This document shows positions 24,553 through 33,104 of a DNA stretch of 40,418 bases, one piece after another. The notes under the pieces are model-generated. The model saw only the letters and a program-made list of their open reading frames with translations, had not been told where the DNA came from and made no database searches. The stretch's first letter is position 1. Each line of letters begins with the position of its first letter. Made by a program: the position numbers and the translations under genes. Source of the stretch: Chloroflexota bacterium (GTDB lineage Bacteria; Chloroflexota; Anaerolineae; Anaerolineales; Anaerolineaceae); the NCBI GenBank assembly GCA_029561345.1, contig JAKQJC010000052.1, positions 1 through 40,418 of the forward strand. Direction: 5' to 3'.

Positions 24553-25836
24553 ATGACTGCCAGAAATACCCGGCCTATCCCTCTGATTTCCGAGTTTAAG
24601 CCTGAACGCTGGACCAGAACCATTCGCATCTTTGCGTTGGTTTCTGCCTTGATTTTGACGGCTGTGCTGGCTGTGTCGCTGTTCTGGAACTTGGACCAGC
24701 AGGAAAAATTGATTTATGAAACGGCAAGGGTGATGGCGCGCACCACCTTTGAGAAGGATGTGCTGTACCGGCGCTGGAACAGCAGTTACGGCGGGGTTTA
24801 TGTGCCGGTGACGGAGAAAAGTCAGCCCAATCCTTACCTGAACGGACGCCCTGAACAAAACCTCACATCCACGGAAGGCAAACAATATACGCTGATCAAC
24901 CCGGCTTATATGACCCGGCAGGTATTTGAATTGCAGCGAGACAGCATGGGCATTCTGGGGCATATCACCAGCCTTAACCCCATCCGGCCGGCTAATGCAG
25001 CCGATGCATGGGAAACCCATGCTTTGGAGGCCTTTGAGACCGGGACGGTTGAGGTGAGCTCGGTGGAAATGATGAACGGCCAGGAATACCTGCGGCTGAT
25101 GCGCCCTTTGAAGGTGGAGCAGGGCTGCTTGAAATGTCACGCCCAGCAGGGATACGTGGCGGGCCAGGTGCGCGGGGGCATCAGCGAATCGGTGCCGATT
25201 GCCATGCTGCGCGAGACGCATGCATTGCAGCGCAGCGGCCTGATCATTGGGCATGTGACCGTCTGGATTCTGGGTTGGACCAGCATTCTCATCGCCACCC
25301 TGCTGCTGCAGCGCAGCTTTAAAAGCACGCAAAAAGCCGAAGAAAAGGTGCTGCAGATGAGCCAGCACGATGCTCTGACCGGATTATTCAACCGGGCTTA
25401 TTTTGAAGAATTTTTGCGGACGGTTGGCGACAGCCGCGATCAGCCTTTTGTGGTGGTCAGCGTGGATGTGGACGGACTTAAGCGGGTCAACGACACGCTG
25501 GGCCATGCGGCCGGCGATGAGCTGTTGAAAGGGGCTGCCGATGTGCTGCGTTCCAGCTTCAGAACGGGGGATGTGGTGGCGCGCACCGGCGGTGATGAGT
25601 TTGTGGTGCTGCTGCCCAACCAGGATGAAGGCGCCATTCCCATTGTGCTGCAGCGGGTGGAAAAATCATTGAAAGATTGGAATCAGGCGCACCCGGGAAT
25701 TAATCTGCAATTTTCCATTGGCGCGGCGGCGGCTTTGCCGCCGCGCAGGCTGGAAGAGGTCTTAAAATTGGCCGACCAGCGCATGTACGATAACAAGGCT
25801 GAGCATAAGGCGGCTGAACGCAGGCAAGCGGACTAA
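24553..25836 (+). CDS. Diguanylate cyclase with Tll0287-like heme-type sensor domain
   Basis: 427 residues. An N-terminal membrane helix (about 26-46) and a second one (about 231-250) bracket an extracytoplasmic DUF3365/Tll0287-like domain that contains a C192-L-K-C195-H196 c-type heme motif in QGCLKCHAQQG. A short linker leads to a cytoplasmic GGDEF domain with G346-GDEF-350 intact and an I-site R337-T-G-D340 five residues upstream, so it should make c-di-GMP and be product-inhibited. The heme domain suggests sensing of redox state, NO, CO or oxygen. The ATG at 24553 has GGGAGG 8 bases ahead; a GTG at 24544 overlaps that Shine-Dalgarno. Its stop overlaps by four bases the stop of the convergent membrane protein. 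Confidence 0.9.
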   Translation: MTARNTRPIPLISEFKPERWTRTIRIFALVSALILTAVLAVSLFWNLDQQEKLIYETARVMARTTFEKDVLYRRWNSSYGGVYVPVTEKSQPNPYLNGRPEQNLTSTEGKQYTLINPAYMTRQVFELQRDSMGILGHITSLNPIRPANAADAWETHALEAFETGTVEVSSVEMMNGQEYLRLMRPLKVEQGCLKCHAQQGYVAGQVRGGISESVPIAMLRETHALQRSGLIIGHVTVWILGWTSILIATLLLQRSFKSTQKAEEKVLQMSQHDALTGLFNRAYFEEFLRTVGDSRDQPFVVVSVDVDGLKRVNDTLGHAAGDELLKGAADVLRSSFRTGDVVARTGGDEFVVLLPNQDEGAIPIVLQRVEKSLKDWNQAHPGINLQFSIGAAAALPPRRLEEVLKLADQRMYDNKAEHKAAERRQAD

Positions 25837-26174
25837 AGATAGGTGATGCTGGCCAGGGCTGCAATGCCGCTGGCGGCAAAGAAAAACCAGCCCCAGAGCC
25901 GGACGGTTTTACCGGGCCGGCTTTTGATTTCATCCAGCAGGTAAATACCGCGGGCGGCCAGGTAGGTGATGCTGTAGAGGATGGCCGAGGCCATTAATTC
26001 AATCATCCATTCGCCGCCCGGATCCATTTTGATTGGCGTGGTGGCAACGATAAAATCCCAGAAAACGGAGAAGGCCAGCAGCGAAAAGGGCAGGATAAGC
26101 AGGTCAGCGGTCTCTTCTTTAAGGTCGCGCTGCTGGGGTTCCAGCGGTTTGTCCTTGCCCATCACCCATATCAC
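25833..26174 (-). CDS. Small membrane protein of unknown function
   Basis: About 113 residues with three predicted membrane helices (LLILPFSLLAFSVFWDFIVA, MIELMASAILYSITYLAARGIYLL, LWGWFFFAASGIAALASITYL) and a charged N-terminus (GKDKPLEPQQRDLKEE). No family recognised. Start uncertain: a GTG at 26174 lies 6 bases from AAAGG, while an ATG at 26162 has no Shine-Dalgarno. It converges on the cyclase gene with a four-base overlap and is divergent from RNase J; a role with the cyclase is possible but not shown. Confidence 0.6.
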   Translation of the reverse strand: MIWVMGKDKPLEPQQRDLKEETADLLILPFSLLAFSVFWDFIVATTPIKMDPGGEWMIELMASAILYSITYLAARGIYLLDEIKSRPGKTVRLWGWFFFAASGIAALASITYL

Positions 26175-26223
26175 CACCAGCCTTTACGGTTAAAATAATG
26201 GCAGACTTGGTGACTTTGAACCT

Positions 26224-26252
26224 TTGACAAATGGGCAGGCATGTGTTAAGCT
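26224..26252 (+). promoter_or_regulatory. Promoter of the RNase J gene
   Basis: Perfect TTGACA (26224-26229), 17-base spacer, TAAGCT (26247-26252) preceded by TGT, giving an extended -10. It leaves a leader of about 40 bases before the ATG at 26298. Confidence 0.65.
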
Positions 26253-26297
26253 TGCCCACAATATTTTTTCATGAGATTTTGATTTAAGGCTGGTCCT

Positions 26298-27905
26298 ATG
26301 AATAAAGACAAAATGCGCATCATTCCCCTGGGTGGGTTGGGGGAAGTTGGCAAAAACATGATGGTGTATGAGTATGAGGATGATATCCTCATTGTTGACA
26401 CGGGCATGATGTTCCCTGAAAGCGATATGCTGGGGGTAGATTATATCATTCCTGATTTCAATTACCTGATGGACAAGATCAACCGCGTGCGGGGGATTGT
26501 CCTGACTCACGGCCACGAAGACCATGTGGGGGCGTTGAGCCATGTGCTTGAAAGCATCAACGCGCCCATTTATGCCACGCCTTTAACGCGCGGCCTGGCC
26601 GAGGTGAAGCTGGCGCGCGCAGGGCTGCTGCAAAAAGCCGACCTGCGCACGGTGCAGGCGGGGGATACGGTGCAGATCGCTTCATTTAAAGTAGACTTTT
26701 TCCACGTCTGCCATTCCATCCCCGATGGGGTGGGGCTGGGCATTGAAACCCCGGCGGGCCTGGTGGTGCATTCTGGCGACTATAAATTTGATCACACGCC
26801 GGTGGATAACTGGCCCAGCGATTATGCGCGCCTGGCCTCTTTTTCGCGCCGCGGCGTGCTGGCCTTGCTGTCTGATTCGACCAACGCGGAGCGGGCTGGC
26901 TGGACGCCGTCGGAAAAAGTGATTGATTCAGCCCTGGATATGGTGTTCCGCAAAGCGCCCGGACGGATCATTATTGCCACTTTTGCCTCGCTGATTTCCC
27001 GCATGCAGCAGGCGGCCAATGCCGCCATTCATTATGGGCGCAAGCTGGCTTTTGTGGGTCCTTCGATGACGGACAACCTTAAGATGGCGCGCAAGCTGGG
27101 TTATCTGGATATTCCCGATGACCTGATGGTGCCGCTGGACCAGGCGCTGGCGATGAAGGACAAGGAAGTGGTGCTGATGTGCACGGGGGCCCAGGGTGAA
27201 CCGGCGTCCATTTTGGGGCGGCTTTCCACCGGCACCAACCGCATGTTTGACCTTAAGCCCGGCGATACTGTGCTGCTTTCGTCGCATCCCATTCCGGGGA
27301 ATGAGGAAGCGGTGTATAAGACCATCAACCGCCTGTTCCAGCGCGGGGCCGAGGTGATTTATGAAGCGGTGGCGCCGGTGCATGTTTCGGGGCATGCCAG
27401 CCAGGAAGAAATGAAACTGCTGATGCACCTGGTGCGCCCGCGCTATTTCATTCCCATTCACGGCGAGCTGCGCATGCTGCGCCAGCATGCCAAACTGGCG
27501 GAGGATGTGGGCATTCTGCGCGAGAACATCGCCGTGGTGCAAAATGGCACGGTGATTGAGGTGAGCGAAGCCGGCATGCAAATTGGCGAGCGCCTGCCCG
27601 GCGGGTATGTGTTTGTCAACGGCTCGGTGGTGGAGGATATGGACCGTTCGGTGATGCGCGAGCGTGAAAACCTGGCGCGCGACGGCGCGGTGAGCGTCAG
27701 CGCGGTGATTTCAGGCGGACGGGTGCGCAGTGTGGCGGTGCAAACCAAGGGCGTGAACCTGACGGATGAGGCTGAAAACGGCCTGCGCACGCGCCTTTAT
27801 GAACTCAGCGGGGCCACCCAGGCCGCTGCCGAGCAGCTGATTCGAACCTATATTTATAACGATTTACGCCGCCGTCCGGCGTTGTTCGTGACCATTCACG
27901 AGTAA
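26298..27905 (+). CDS. rnj: Ribonuclease J
   Basis: 535 residues, metallo-beta-lactamase/beta-CASP nuclease with 5'-3' exonuclease and endonuclease activity in mRNA decay and rRNA maturation. Zinc ligands H71-x-H73-x-D75-H76 in LTHGHEDHVGAL, a further set in HSIPDGVGLGI and VVHSGDYKFD, the beta-CASP elements (LLSDSTNAERAGWTPSE, ATFASLISRMQQAANAA, LMCTGAQGEPASILGRL, LSSHPIPGNE, HVSGHASQEEMKLLMHL, FIPIHGELRML) and the C-terminal dimerisation domain. AAGG is 8 bases from the ATG. Normal length for the family. Confidence 0.95.
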   Translation: MNKDKMRIIPLGGLGEVGKNMMVYEYEDDILIVDTGMMFPESDMLGVDYIIPDFNYLMDKINRVRGIVLTHGHEDHVGALSHVLESINAPIYATPLTRGLAEVKLARAGLLQKADLRTVQAGDTVQIASFKVDFFHVCHSIPDGVGLGIETPAGLVVHSGDYKFDHTPVDNWPSDYARLASFSRRGVLALLSDSTNAERAGWTPSEKVIDSALDMVFRKAPGRIIIATFASLISRMQQAANAAIHYGRKLAFVGPSMTDNLKMARKLGYLDIPDDLMVPLDQALAMKDKEVVLMCTGAQGEPASILGRLSTGTNRMFDLKPGDTVLLSSHPIPGNEEAVYKTINRLFQRGAEVIYEAVAPVHVSGHASQEEMKLLMHLVRPRYFIPIHGELRMLRQHAKLAEDVGILRENIAVVQNGTVIEVSEAGMQIGERLPGGYVFVNGSVVEDMDRSVMRERENLARDGAVSVSAVISGGRVRSVAVQTKGVNLTDEAENGLRTRLYELSGATQAAAEQLIRTYIYNDLRRRPALFVTIHE

Positions 27906-27941
27906 ATTCGAGAATCAGTTTGGAAAAGGAGCCAAAAAAAG

Positions 27942-28367
27942 ATGAAACCTGAGTTATTAGCCCTGCTGACCGCCATCGCCTGGGGTGTGGGCGGCTTTTT
28001 TGAGAAAAAGGGCCTGCACCTGGGCAACCTTTCTCCGCAGATGGGCATCACCATTCGCACCGCGGTGGCGCTGATCATCCTTGCGGCGGTGAGCTTCCCG
28101 GAATGGAAAACGATTCCCCAGGCTGGCCCCAAAGCTTTGTTGATGATGGTGATTGGCGGCGGCGTGGTGGCTGGTTCGGTGGGCATGCTGTGCTATTACA
28201 TGGCGATCAAAGGCGCTCCTTTGACCCGCGTCATGCCCATTGCCTTCACCTCGCCGCTGTTTGGCGCTCTGATGGGCATCCTGTTTAATGGGGAACCGTT
28301 GACTTTTAAGACGGTGGCCGGCATGCTGCTGACGGTGGCCGGCATTGTGGTGCTGACCATCGGATAA
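27942..28367 (+). CDS. EamA-type transporter, single-repeat (half-size)
   Basis: 141 residues with about five membrane helices. It has one EamA repeat only, where most drug/metabolite transporters have two: ELLALLTAIAWGVGGFFEKKGL, TIRTAVALIILAAVSF, LMMVIGGGVVAGSVGMLCYYMAIKGAPLTRVMPIAFTSPLFGALMG and AGMLLTVAGIVVLTIG. Single-repeat members are thought to work as dimers. Substrate unknown. GGAG lies 12 bases before the ATG. It follows RNase J after 36 bases and may be on the same transcript. Not a truncation: starts and ends with complete helices. Confidence 0.82.
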   Translation: MKPELLALLTAIAWGVGGFFEKKGLHLGNLSPQMGITIRTAVALIILAAVSFPEWKTIPQAGPKALLMMVIGGGVVAGSVGMLCYYMAIKGAPLTRVMPIAFTSPLFGALMGILFNGEPLTFKTVAGMLLTVAGIVVLTIG

Positions 28368-28387
28368 AAGTTCACCCCTCTGGCTCC

Positions 28388-28416
28388 TTGACAGTATAGA
28401 ATAAACGTTCTAGAAT
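28388..28416 (+). promoter_or_regulatory. Strong promoter of the DUF3795 gene
   Basis: Perfect TTGACA (28388-28393), exact 17-base spacer, TAGAAT (28411-28416); the best-scoring promoter by eye on the plus strand of this window. Its -10 is embedded in the dyad at 28399-28426. Confidence 0.8.
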
Positions 28417-28426
28417 GGGTTTATTC
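28399..28426. promoter_or_regulatory. Operator-like dyad over the DUF3795 promoter
   Basis: Outer arms GAATAAAC (28399-28406) and GTTTATTC (28419-28426) are a perfect 8-bp inverted repeat; an inner palindrome TTCTAGAA (28408-28415) is centred one base from the outer dyad. The whole covers the -10 and transcription start, the position of a repressor operator (TetR-like regulators use such sites). No regulator gene is adjacent. Confidence 0.55.
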
Positions 28427-28449
28427 CAAATGGTTCAAGGAGAAATAAC

Positions 28450-28794
28450 ATGGCCAAATTGATTGCCTATTGTGGATTGGATTGCGCGGAGTGTGCCGGT
28501 TATCAGGCCACCCAGGCGGATGACCTGGAGGCCAAGGAACGGGTGGCTGCGCAGTGGCGGGTGGAATACAACGCGCCTTCAATTGATGTTCAGGCAGTGA
28601 CCTGCGACGGCTGCACCTCAGACAAACGCCTGGGCAGCTACTGCGCAGAATGCGGCATTCGTGCCTGTTCCCGCGAACGGGGATATGCCAACTGCGCCGC
28701 CTGCCCCGATTACGCCTGCGAGCAGCTTCAGGGCTTTTTTGCCATGGTGCCGGGCGCCAAGTTGACTCTGGATGGCCTGCGTTCGATGGTCTGA
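28450..28794 (+). CDS. DUF3795 cysteine-rich protein
   Basis: 114 residues with cysteines in repeated short motifs (YCGLDCAECAGY, VTCDGCTSDKRLGSYCAECGIRACSRERGYANCAACPDYACEQL), the DUF3795 pattern. The spacing implies binding of zinc or an Fe-S cluster; the family has no established function and may act in stress or metal handling. Soluble, no signal peptide. CAAGGAG precedes the ATG at good distance. Single-gene unit with strong promoter, operator-like dyad and terminator. Confidence 0.85.
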   Translation: MAKLIAYCGLDCAECAGYQATQADDLEAKERVAAQWRVEYNAPSIDVQAVTCDGCTSDKRLGSYCAECGIRACSRERGYANCAACPDYACEQLQGFFAMVPGAKLTLDGLRSMV

Positions 28795-28827
28795 CCTGCT
28801 GTCTGCGGTTAACAAAATTGTGAGGAT

Positions 28828-28853
28828 ACGCCCATGCAAATGGGCGTTTTTTT
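28828..28853 (+). terminator. Intrinsic terminator of the DUF3795 gene
   Basis: ACGCCCAT-gcaa-ATGGGCGT (28828-28847), perfect 8-bp stem with a tetraloop, followed by six T. Confidence 0.92.
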
Positions 28854-28887
28854 GTGGTGTGGGCAACCCATTTTGGTCGACTCGGTT

Positions 28888-28902
28888 TATAATTAAATCA
28901 TG
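28888..28902 (+). promoter_or_regulatory. -10 element six bases before the hybrid kinase ATG
   Basis: Perfect TATAAT (28888-28893) is so close to the ATG at 28900 that transcription would begin at or next to the start codon, giving a leaderless mRNA. No Shine-Dalgarno precedes this ATG or the next in-frame ATG at 28915. No -35 is seen. Confidence 0.45.
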
Positions 28903-31758
28903 GCCATTTCTGGAATGAAGACCATCCTGATTATTGATGATGATGAGGCAGACCGTATGGCTTTCCGGCGTCTGGTGCGCCAACAGGGATTGCCTTATCA
29001 GCTGCTTGAGGCTGCCAGCCTGTCTGAGGGGCTGGCATGGGTGAATGGAGAAAAGATTGATCTGGCCCTGGTGGATCACCGCTTGCCGGATGGCGACGGT
29101 CTGGAATTTTTATCCCGGGCGCCTGAATGCCCCAGCATTTTTGTCACCGCCAATCAGGATATTCTGCTGGCTGTTGAGGCCATGAAACAGGGGGCTTATG
29201 ATTTCGTGGTTAAGGATGATGGATACCAATATTTGCAGGTGATTCCCACGCTGATTGGCAAGACTTTAAAAGAAGCGCAGTCGCGCCAACTTCTATCACG
29301 CCAGCAGAAAATCATCAATGATCTTGATGAAGGGGTGGTTTTACTGAATGAAAACCGGCATATTATGTATGCCAACCCGGCGGCCGGAACCTTGTTGAAT
29401 TGGAATGTGAATGCTCTGGTTGGCAAAGCGTGGCGTGAGGTGACGGGGGAGGTTGGCCCTGGTGAGAGCTATGAAACCTGTTTTCTCCGTTCTGACGGCA
29501 GCGAATGCTGGGTCAATTGGCGTGAAAGCAGACACACCCGGGGTGAGGTGATTTGCACCGGCAGTGATATTACAGAAAAGAAGCGCTCGTTCACCCTGTT
29601 GGAGGAACGCGTGGCGCAGCGCACGGCTGAACTGGCGGACGAAGTGAAACGGCGCGCCCGCTCTGAAACCCGTTTTAGAGCTTTGTATGAGTCATTCTCT
29701 GCCGGCATTATTTTGTATGACGGCGACGGCCGGGTTGTGCTGGCCAACCCGATTGCCTGTGAAATTTTGGATATCCCTGTCGAAACGGTGGTGGGAACAT
29801 CCCTGTTTTCTGGCCGCTGGAAAATTGTGATGGATGATGGAACGGCCATTTTACCAGATCAGCACCCTTTGATGGCCGAGGTGATTTACGGCCGGCCTTT
29901 GTTAAACCAGGTTATTCAGATCGTTTCAGAAGACGGCGAATATCACTGGCTGCTTATTAACGCTGTGCCAATGGGTAACGAAGCTGAACACATTAATGGT
30001 GTGATTGTCACCTTTGTGGATATCAGTGAATTAAAGCAGGCTGAAGAAGCTCTGAGGCAGAGCGAAGAACGCTACCGCATTCTGTTTGACCAGATGCTGG
30101 ATGGGTTTGCGCTGATAAAATTGACCATCCGAGAGAAACAACCTATTGAATTAAAGGTTGTTGAGGTGAACCAGGGGATGGCGGTCAACACAGGCAAGCC
30201 GGTTGAATTCTGGAAAGACCTCACCCTGGATGATTTCAGGGAACTGGTGACACCTGAAAGAATGCTCAAAGTTGGCGAAGTGCTGCGGGGTGGACCGCCT
30301 CACCGGGAAGAGATTCACTCCAACCTGTTTCAAGGCGTTTTTGATGTGAGTTACTTTTCCCCCTCACGAGATATGCTGGCCATCATGGTGCGCAATGTCA
30401 CCGAACGGACGAAAATGGCTGCCGAAGAACGGCGGCAGCGGGCGGTGGCTGAGGCGCTGGCAGACACAGCCGCTGCATTGAACAGCACCCTTGAATTTGA
30501 AGAAGTGCTGGAGCGCATTCTCAACAGCATCAGCCGGGTGGTGCCGCATGACGCCGCCACCATTTGCCTGGTTGAAAACGGTATGGCCCGGGTGGTGCGG
30601 CATCACGGTTATGAAGCGGTGGGTCTGACAGATGTGATCCAGAATTTGACATTTGTGGTGGATAAATTTCCCAATCTTAAAAAAATGTCCCTTGCCAAGG
30701 CGCCAGTCTGCACGCCAAATGTGGATGAGTCATCCGATTGGGTCCGGCAGGATAGCAGCCGGTGGGTAAAATCCTATATTGGCGCGCCGATCCTGATTCG
30801 AGATGAGTTGGTTGGCCTGATCAACATTGACAGCGGCACGCCGGGCTTTTTTACTAAAGAAGCTGCTGAGGCTTTGCAGGCATTTGCGGATCAGGCAGCC
30901 ACGGCTATTTACAACGCCCGGCTTTATCACGATTTACGCCAGGAACTGGAAGAACGCGAGCGCCTCCAGGCTGCCATTCTGGCGACACAAAAAATGGTGG
31001 ACCTGGGCACCATGGCAGCGGGGGTGGCGCATGAAATGAATTCACCCTTGCAGGTGCTGACGGGGTTGAGCGATGGGCTGCTGGCTGAGATGGAAAACCG
31101 CCATGCCCTGGACCCGGTGCGCCTGCACCGCAGCCTGGAATTGATCAGCCGCAATGCCTGGCGCATGGCGGATATTGTGCGCGCACTGCGCGACTATTCT
31201 CAGGCGGCCACCCAGCACCTGGAAGCGCTTTCTCTGAATGACCTGGCGCATGATGCCCTGCTGTTGATGGAAAGCCAGTTGAAACAATGGGCCGGCATCA
31301 CCGTCACCCAGGATCTGGATAAAAATTTGCCAGCCATTTTGGGCGACCGCTCGCGCCTGGTGCAGGTGGTCACTCACCTGCTCACCAATGCCCGCGATGC
31401 CATTGAAGCGCTGCCGCCTTCCATGGTACGCCCCCTGGGCGGGCATATCAAAATTTCAACGCGCTTTCAAACGGAAGATAGGCGCTGCATACTGGTGGTG
31501 GAGGACAACGGCATTGGCATCACCGCAGAGCAGGAGCAGCGGATATTTGCTCCCTTTTTTACCACCAAACCTGTGGGCAAGGGGGTCGGGCTGGGATTGG
31601 CTGTTTCGCGCGGCATTATCCAGGCACACGGAGGAGATATTTTATGTGAAACCGTGCCGGGTGAAGGCACCCGATTCATCCTTTCTTTCCCGCAAAATGC
31701 CCGCATTGTGGTGTCGAGCGAAGTGACCGCTTCAGGCCGTTATGAGGCCGCCCCTTAA
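28900..31758 (+). CDS. Hybrid sensor histidine kinase (REC-PAS-PAS-PAS-GAF-HK)
   Basis: 952 residues, soluble. Order: receiver 6-125 (D13-D14-D15 pocket, acceptor D59, T83, K105); PAS about 138-225; coiled coil 233-262; PAS about 262-375; PAS-like about 390-505; GAF about 520-672; histidine-kinase dimerisation with H711 in GVAHEMNSPLQ; ATP-binding domain with N830, D869-NGIG-873 and GLGLAVSRG. A receiver at the N-terminus ahead of sensory domains is a layout in which phosphorylation by another kinase may gate this one. No membrane helix, so the signal is intracellular. No cognate regulator lies beside it. The stop overlaps the convergent lipoprotein gene by four bases. The start may be leaderless (TATAAT six bases upstream). 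Confidence 0.92.
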   Translation: MAISGMKTILIIDDDEADRMAFRRLVRQQGLPYQLLEAASLSEGLAWVNGEKIDLALVDHRLPDGDGLEFLSRAPECPSIFVTANQDILLAVEAMKQGAYDFVVKDDGYQYLQVIPTLIGKTLKEAQSRQLLSRQQKIINDLDEGVVLLNENRHIMYANPAAGTLLNWNVNALVGKAWREVTGEVGPGESYETCFLRSDGSECWVNWRESRHTRGEVICTGSDITEKKRSFTLLEERVAQRTAELADEVKRRARSETRFRALYESFSAGIILYDGDGRVVLANPIACEILDIPVETVVGTSLFSGRWKIVMDDGTAILPDQHPLMAEVIYGRPLLNQVIQIVSEDGEYHWLLINAVPMGNEAEHINGVIVTFVDISELKQAEEALRQSEERYRILFDQMLDGFALIKLTIREKQPIELKVVEVNQGMAVNTGKPVEFWKDLTLDDFRELVTPERMLKVGEVLRGGPPHREEIHSNLFQGVFDVSYFSPSRDMLAIMVRNVTERTKMAAEERRQRAVAEALADTAAALNSTLEFEEVLERILNSISRVVPHDAATICLVENGMARVVRHHGYEAVGLTDVIQNLTFVVDKFPNLKKMSLAKAPVCTPNVDESSDWVRQDSSRWVKSYIGAPILIRDELVGLINIDSGTPGFFTKEAAEALQAFADQAATAIYNARLYHDLRQELEERERLQAAILATQKMVDLGTMAAGVAHEMNSPLQVLTGLSDGLLAEMENRHALDPVRLHRSLELISRNAWRMADIVRALRDYSQAATQHLEALSLNDLAHDALLLMESQLKQWAGITVTQDLDKNLPAILGDRSRLVQVVTHLLTNARDAIEALPPSMVRPLGGHIKISTRFQTEDRRCILVVEDNGIGITAEQEQRIFAPFFTTKPVGKGVGLGLAVSRGIIQAHGGDILCETVPGEGTRFILSFPQNARIVVSSEVTASGRYEAAP

Positions 31759-33104
31759 GGATGGGTGTTGAAGAGCACGGCGGCCGAATAGGGCGGCAGG
31801 TTCAGCGAGGTGACCGCCTGGTAGGTGATGACACCAGTGGGGATGCCAGATTCGGGCACTTCGCCGCCGCCGCTGGTCTGCGCCAGATAATAAGTGCCGC
31901 CGAGGTTGATGGGAATGGTCTGTCCGCTGCCATCCCAGGGATTGGTGGGATTGACCAGCACAAAACCATTGCTGAAGCTGCGGCGGTAAAGGCCTGAGGC
32001 CAGGCGCAAATTGGTGATGGCGGTTCCAGCATTCTGGGTGGGCGAACCAATGGGCAGATCATATTCCGGCCACCATTCGGGGGCGTAATCCAGTTCAAGG
32101 TTGAAATAGGTGCGGTTTCCTTTAATCAGCAGGTAGCTGCCGAGAGCAAACATGCGTTCGCGGTCGCCGTAGGCATAGGTCTGGTTGATGACGGCTTTGC
32201 CGGTGGTAACCAGGCTGAGAATGCGGTTCATTTGCAGCTGCCAGTCCACCAGGGCATAGGGGCTGGCATCGCCTTCCAGGGCGAAGCCTTCTATCATCAC
32301 CCCATCCACCGGGCTGTAATCGGTGGGGTCGCGGGTGGTGATCCAGGATCCCACGTTGGGGACAATATAATAATCGCCGGCAGGCTGGGTTTGCAGCCAG
32401 TCGAGCCAGTTGTGAATACGCTGCGCCCAGGCTGATTCAAAGACGGTGTCGAGGTCGGGCAGGTTGGGGTTGTAGCTCGATCCGCCGAGGTAATTGGGCA
32501 CGCTGAGGCTGTCCAGAAACAGGCCGTCGTCATCGTTGGCCCGCAGCTGGCGCAGGACCTCGGCCTGCCACCAGGTGCGGTAGGCGCTGCTGCTGAGATC
32601 CATCAGATACCAGCCCCAGTCGCACTGCAAAACGCGCGTGCTGCCGCTTTCGGGCCAGTGGAAGAACCAGTTTTCCTGTACCACGCCGTCACCCGGCCAT
32701 TCCTGCACCCAGGTGTTGCCTTCCACAATGGCCAGCCAGTCGCCAGTAGGCTGGCAGCCATTCTGAATGCCGCGGTAGCCCAGGCCGGGACCGAGACGGT
32801 AATGCAGGATGAGAAAATCGGGATTGATGGCCCGTAGTTGATCGGCGGTCGAGCGGGTCATTTTTTGCGTGCCGGCGTAGCGGGTGGCGCTGAACTGCAG
32901 CAGGGTTTGCGACATGCTGCCGGGAAGCTGATCGTTAAACACGTGGATGCCACTGGTGGTATCGGGCCAGGGCCGGGGTTTAAAATCGGAAGTGGCCTGA
33001 CGCAGCACTTCGGGCAGGAAAACCTGGGTGGCGGTGGGGCGGGCCTGGGCCACCGCGCAGGCGGCCAGGAGGAAAAACAGGGTCAAAACAAGCCATTTTT
33101 TCAT
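31755..33104 (-). CDS. Lipoprotein resembling glycoside hydrolase-like family GHL15
   Basis: 449 residues. A lipoprotein signal (KKWLVLTLFFLLAAC, lipobox L13-A-A-C16) anchors it outside the cytoplasmic membrane. The rest resembles the putative TIM-barrel glycosidases of the GHL15 group: FLILHYRLGPGLGY, DLSSSAYRTWWQAEVLRQL, the acidic strand end DDDGLFLDSLSVP, YYIVPNVGSW and VDGVMIEGFALEGD as likely catalytic-site strands, and a C-terminal beta domain (about 375-449). The substrate is unknown; a polysaccharide is likely. Two ATGs compete: the one at 33113 abuts GGAGG, while that at 33104 is 9 bases from it and is preferred. Monocistronic, convergent with the hybrid kinase and divergent from glyQS. 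Confidence 0.8.
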   Translation of the reverse strand: MKKWLVLTLFFLLAACAVAQARPTATQVFLPEVLRQATSDFKPRPWPDTTSGIHVFNDQLPGSMSQTLLQFSATRYAGTQKMTRSTADQLRAINPDFLILHYRLGPGLGYRGIQNGCQPTGDWLAIVEGNTWVQEWPGDGVVQENWFFHWPESGSTRVLQCDWGWYLMDLSSSAYRTWWQAEVLRQLRANDDDGLFLDSLSVPNYLGGSSYNPNLPDLDTVFESAWAQRIHNWLDWLQTQPAGDYYIVPNVGSWITTRDPTDYSPVDGVMIEGFALEGDASPYALVDWQLQMNRILSLVTTGKAVINQTYAYGDRERMFALGSYLLIKGNRTYFNLELDYAPEWWPEYDLPIGSPTQNAGTAITNLRLASGLYRRSFSNGFVLVNPTNPWDGSGQTIPINLGGTYYLAQTSGGGEVPESGIPTGVITYQAVTSLNLPPYSAAVLFNTHP

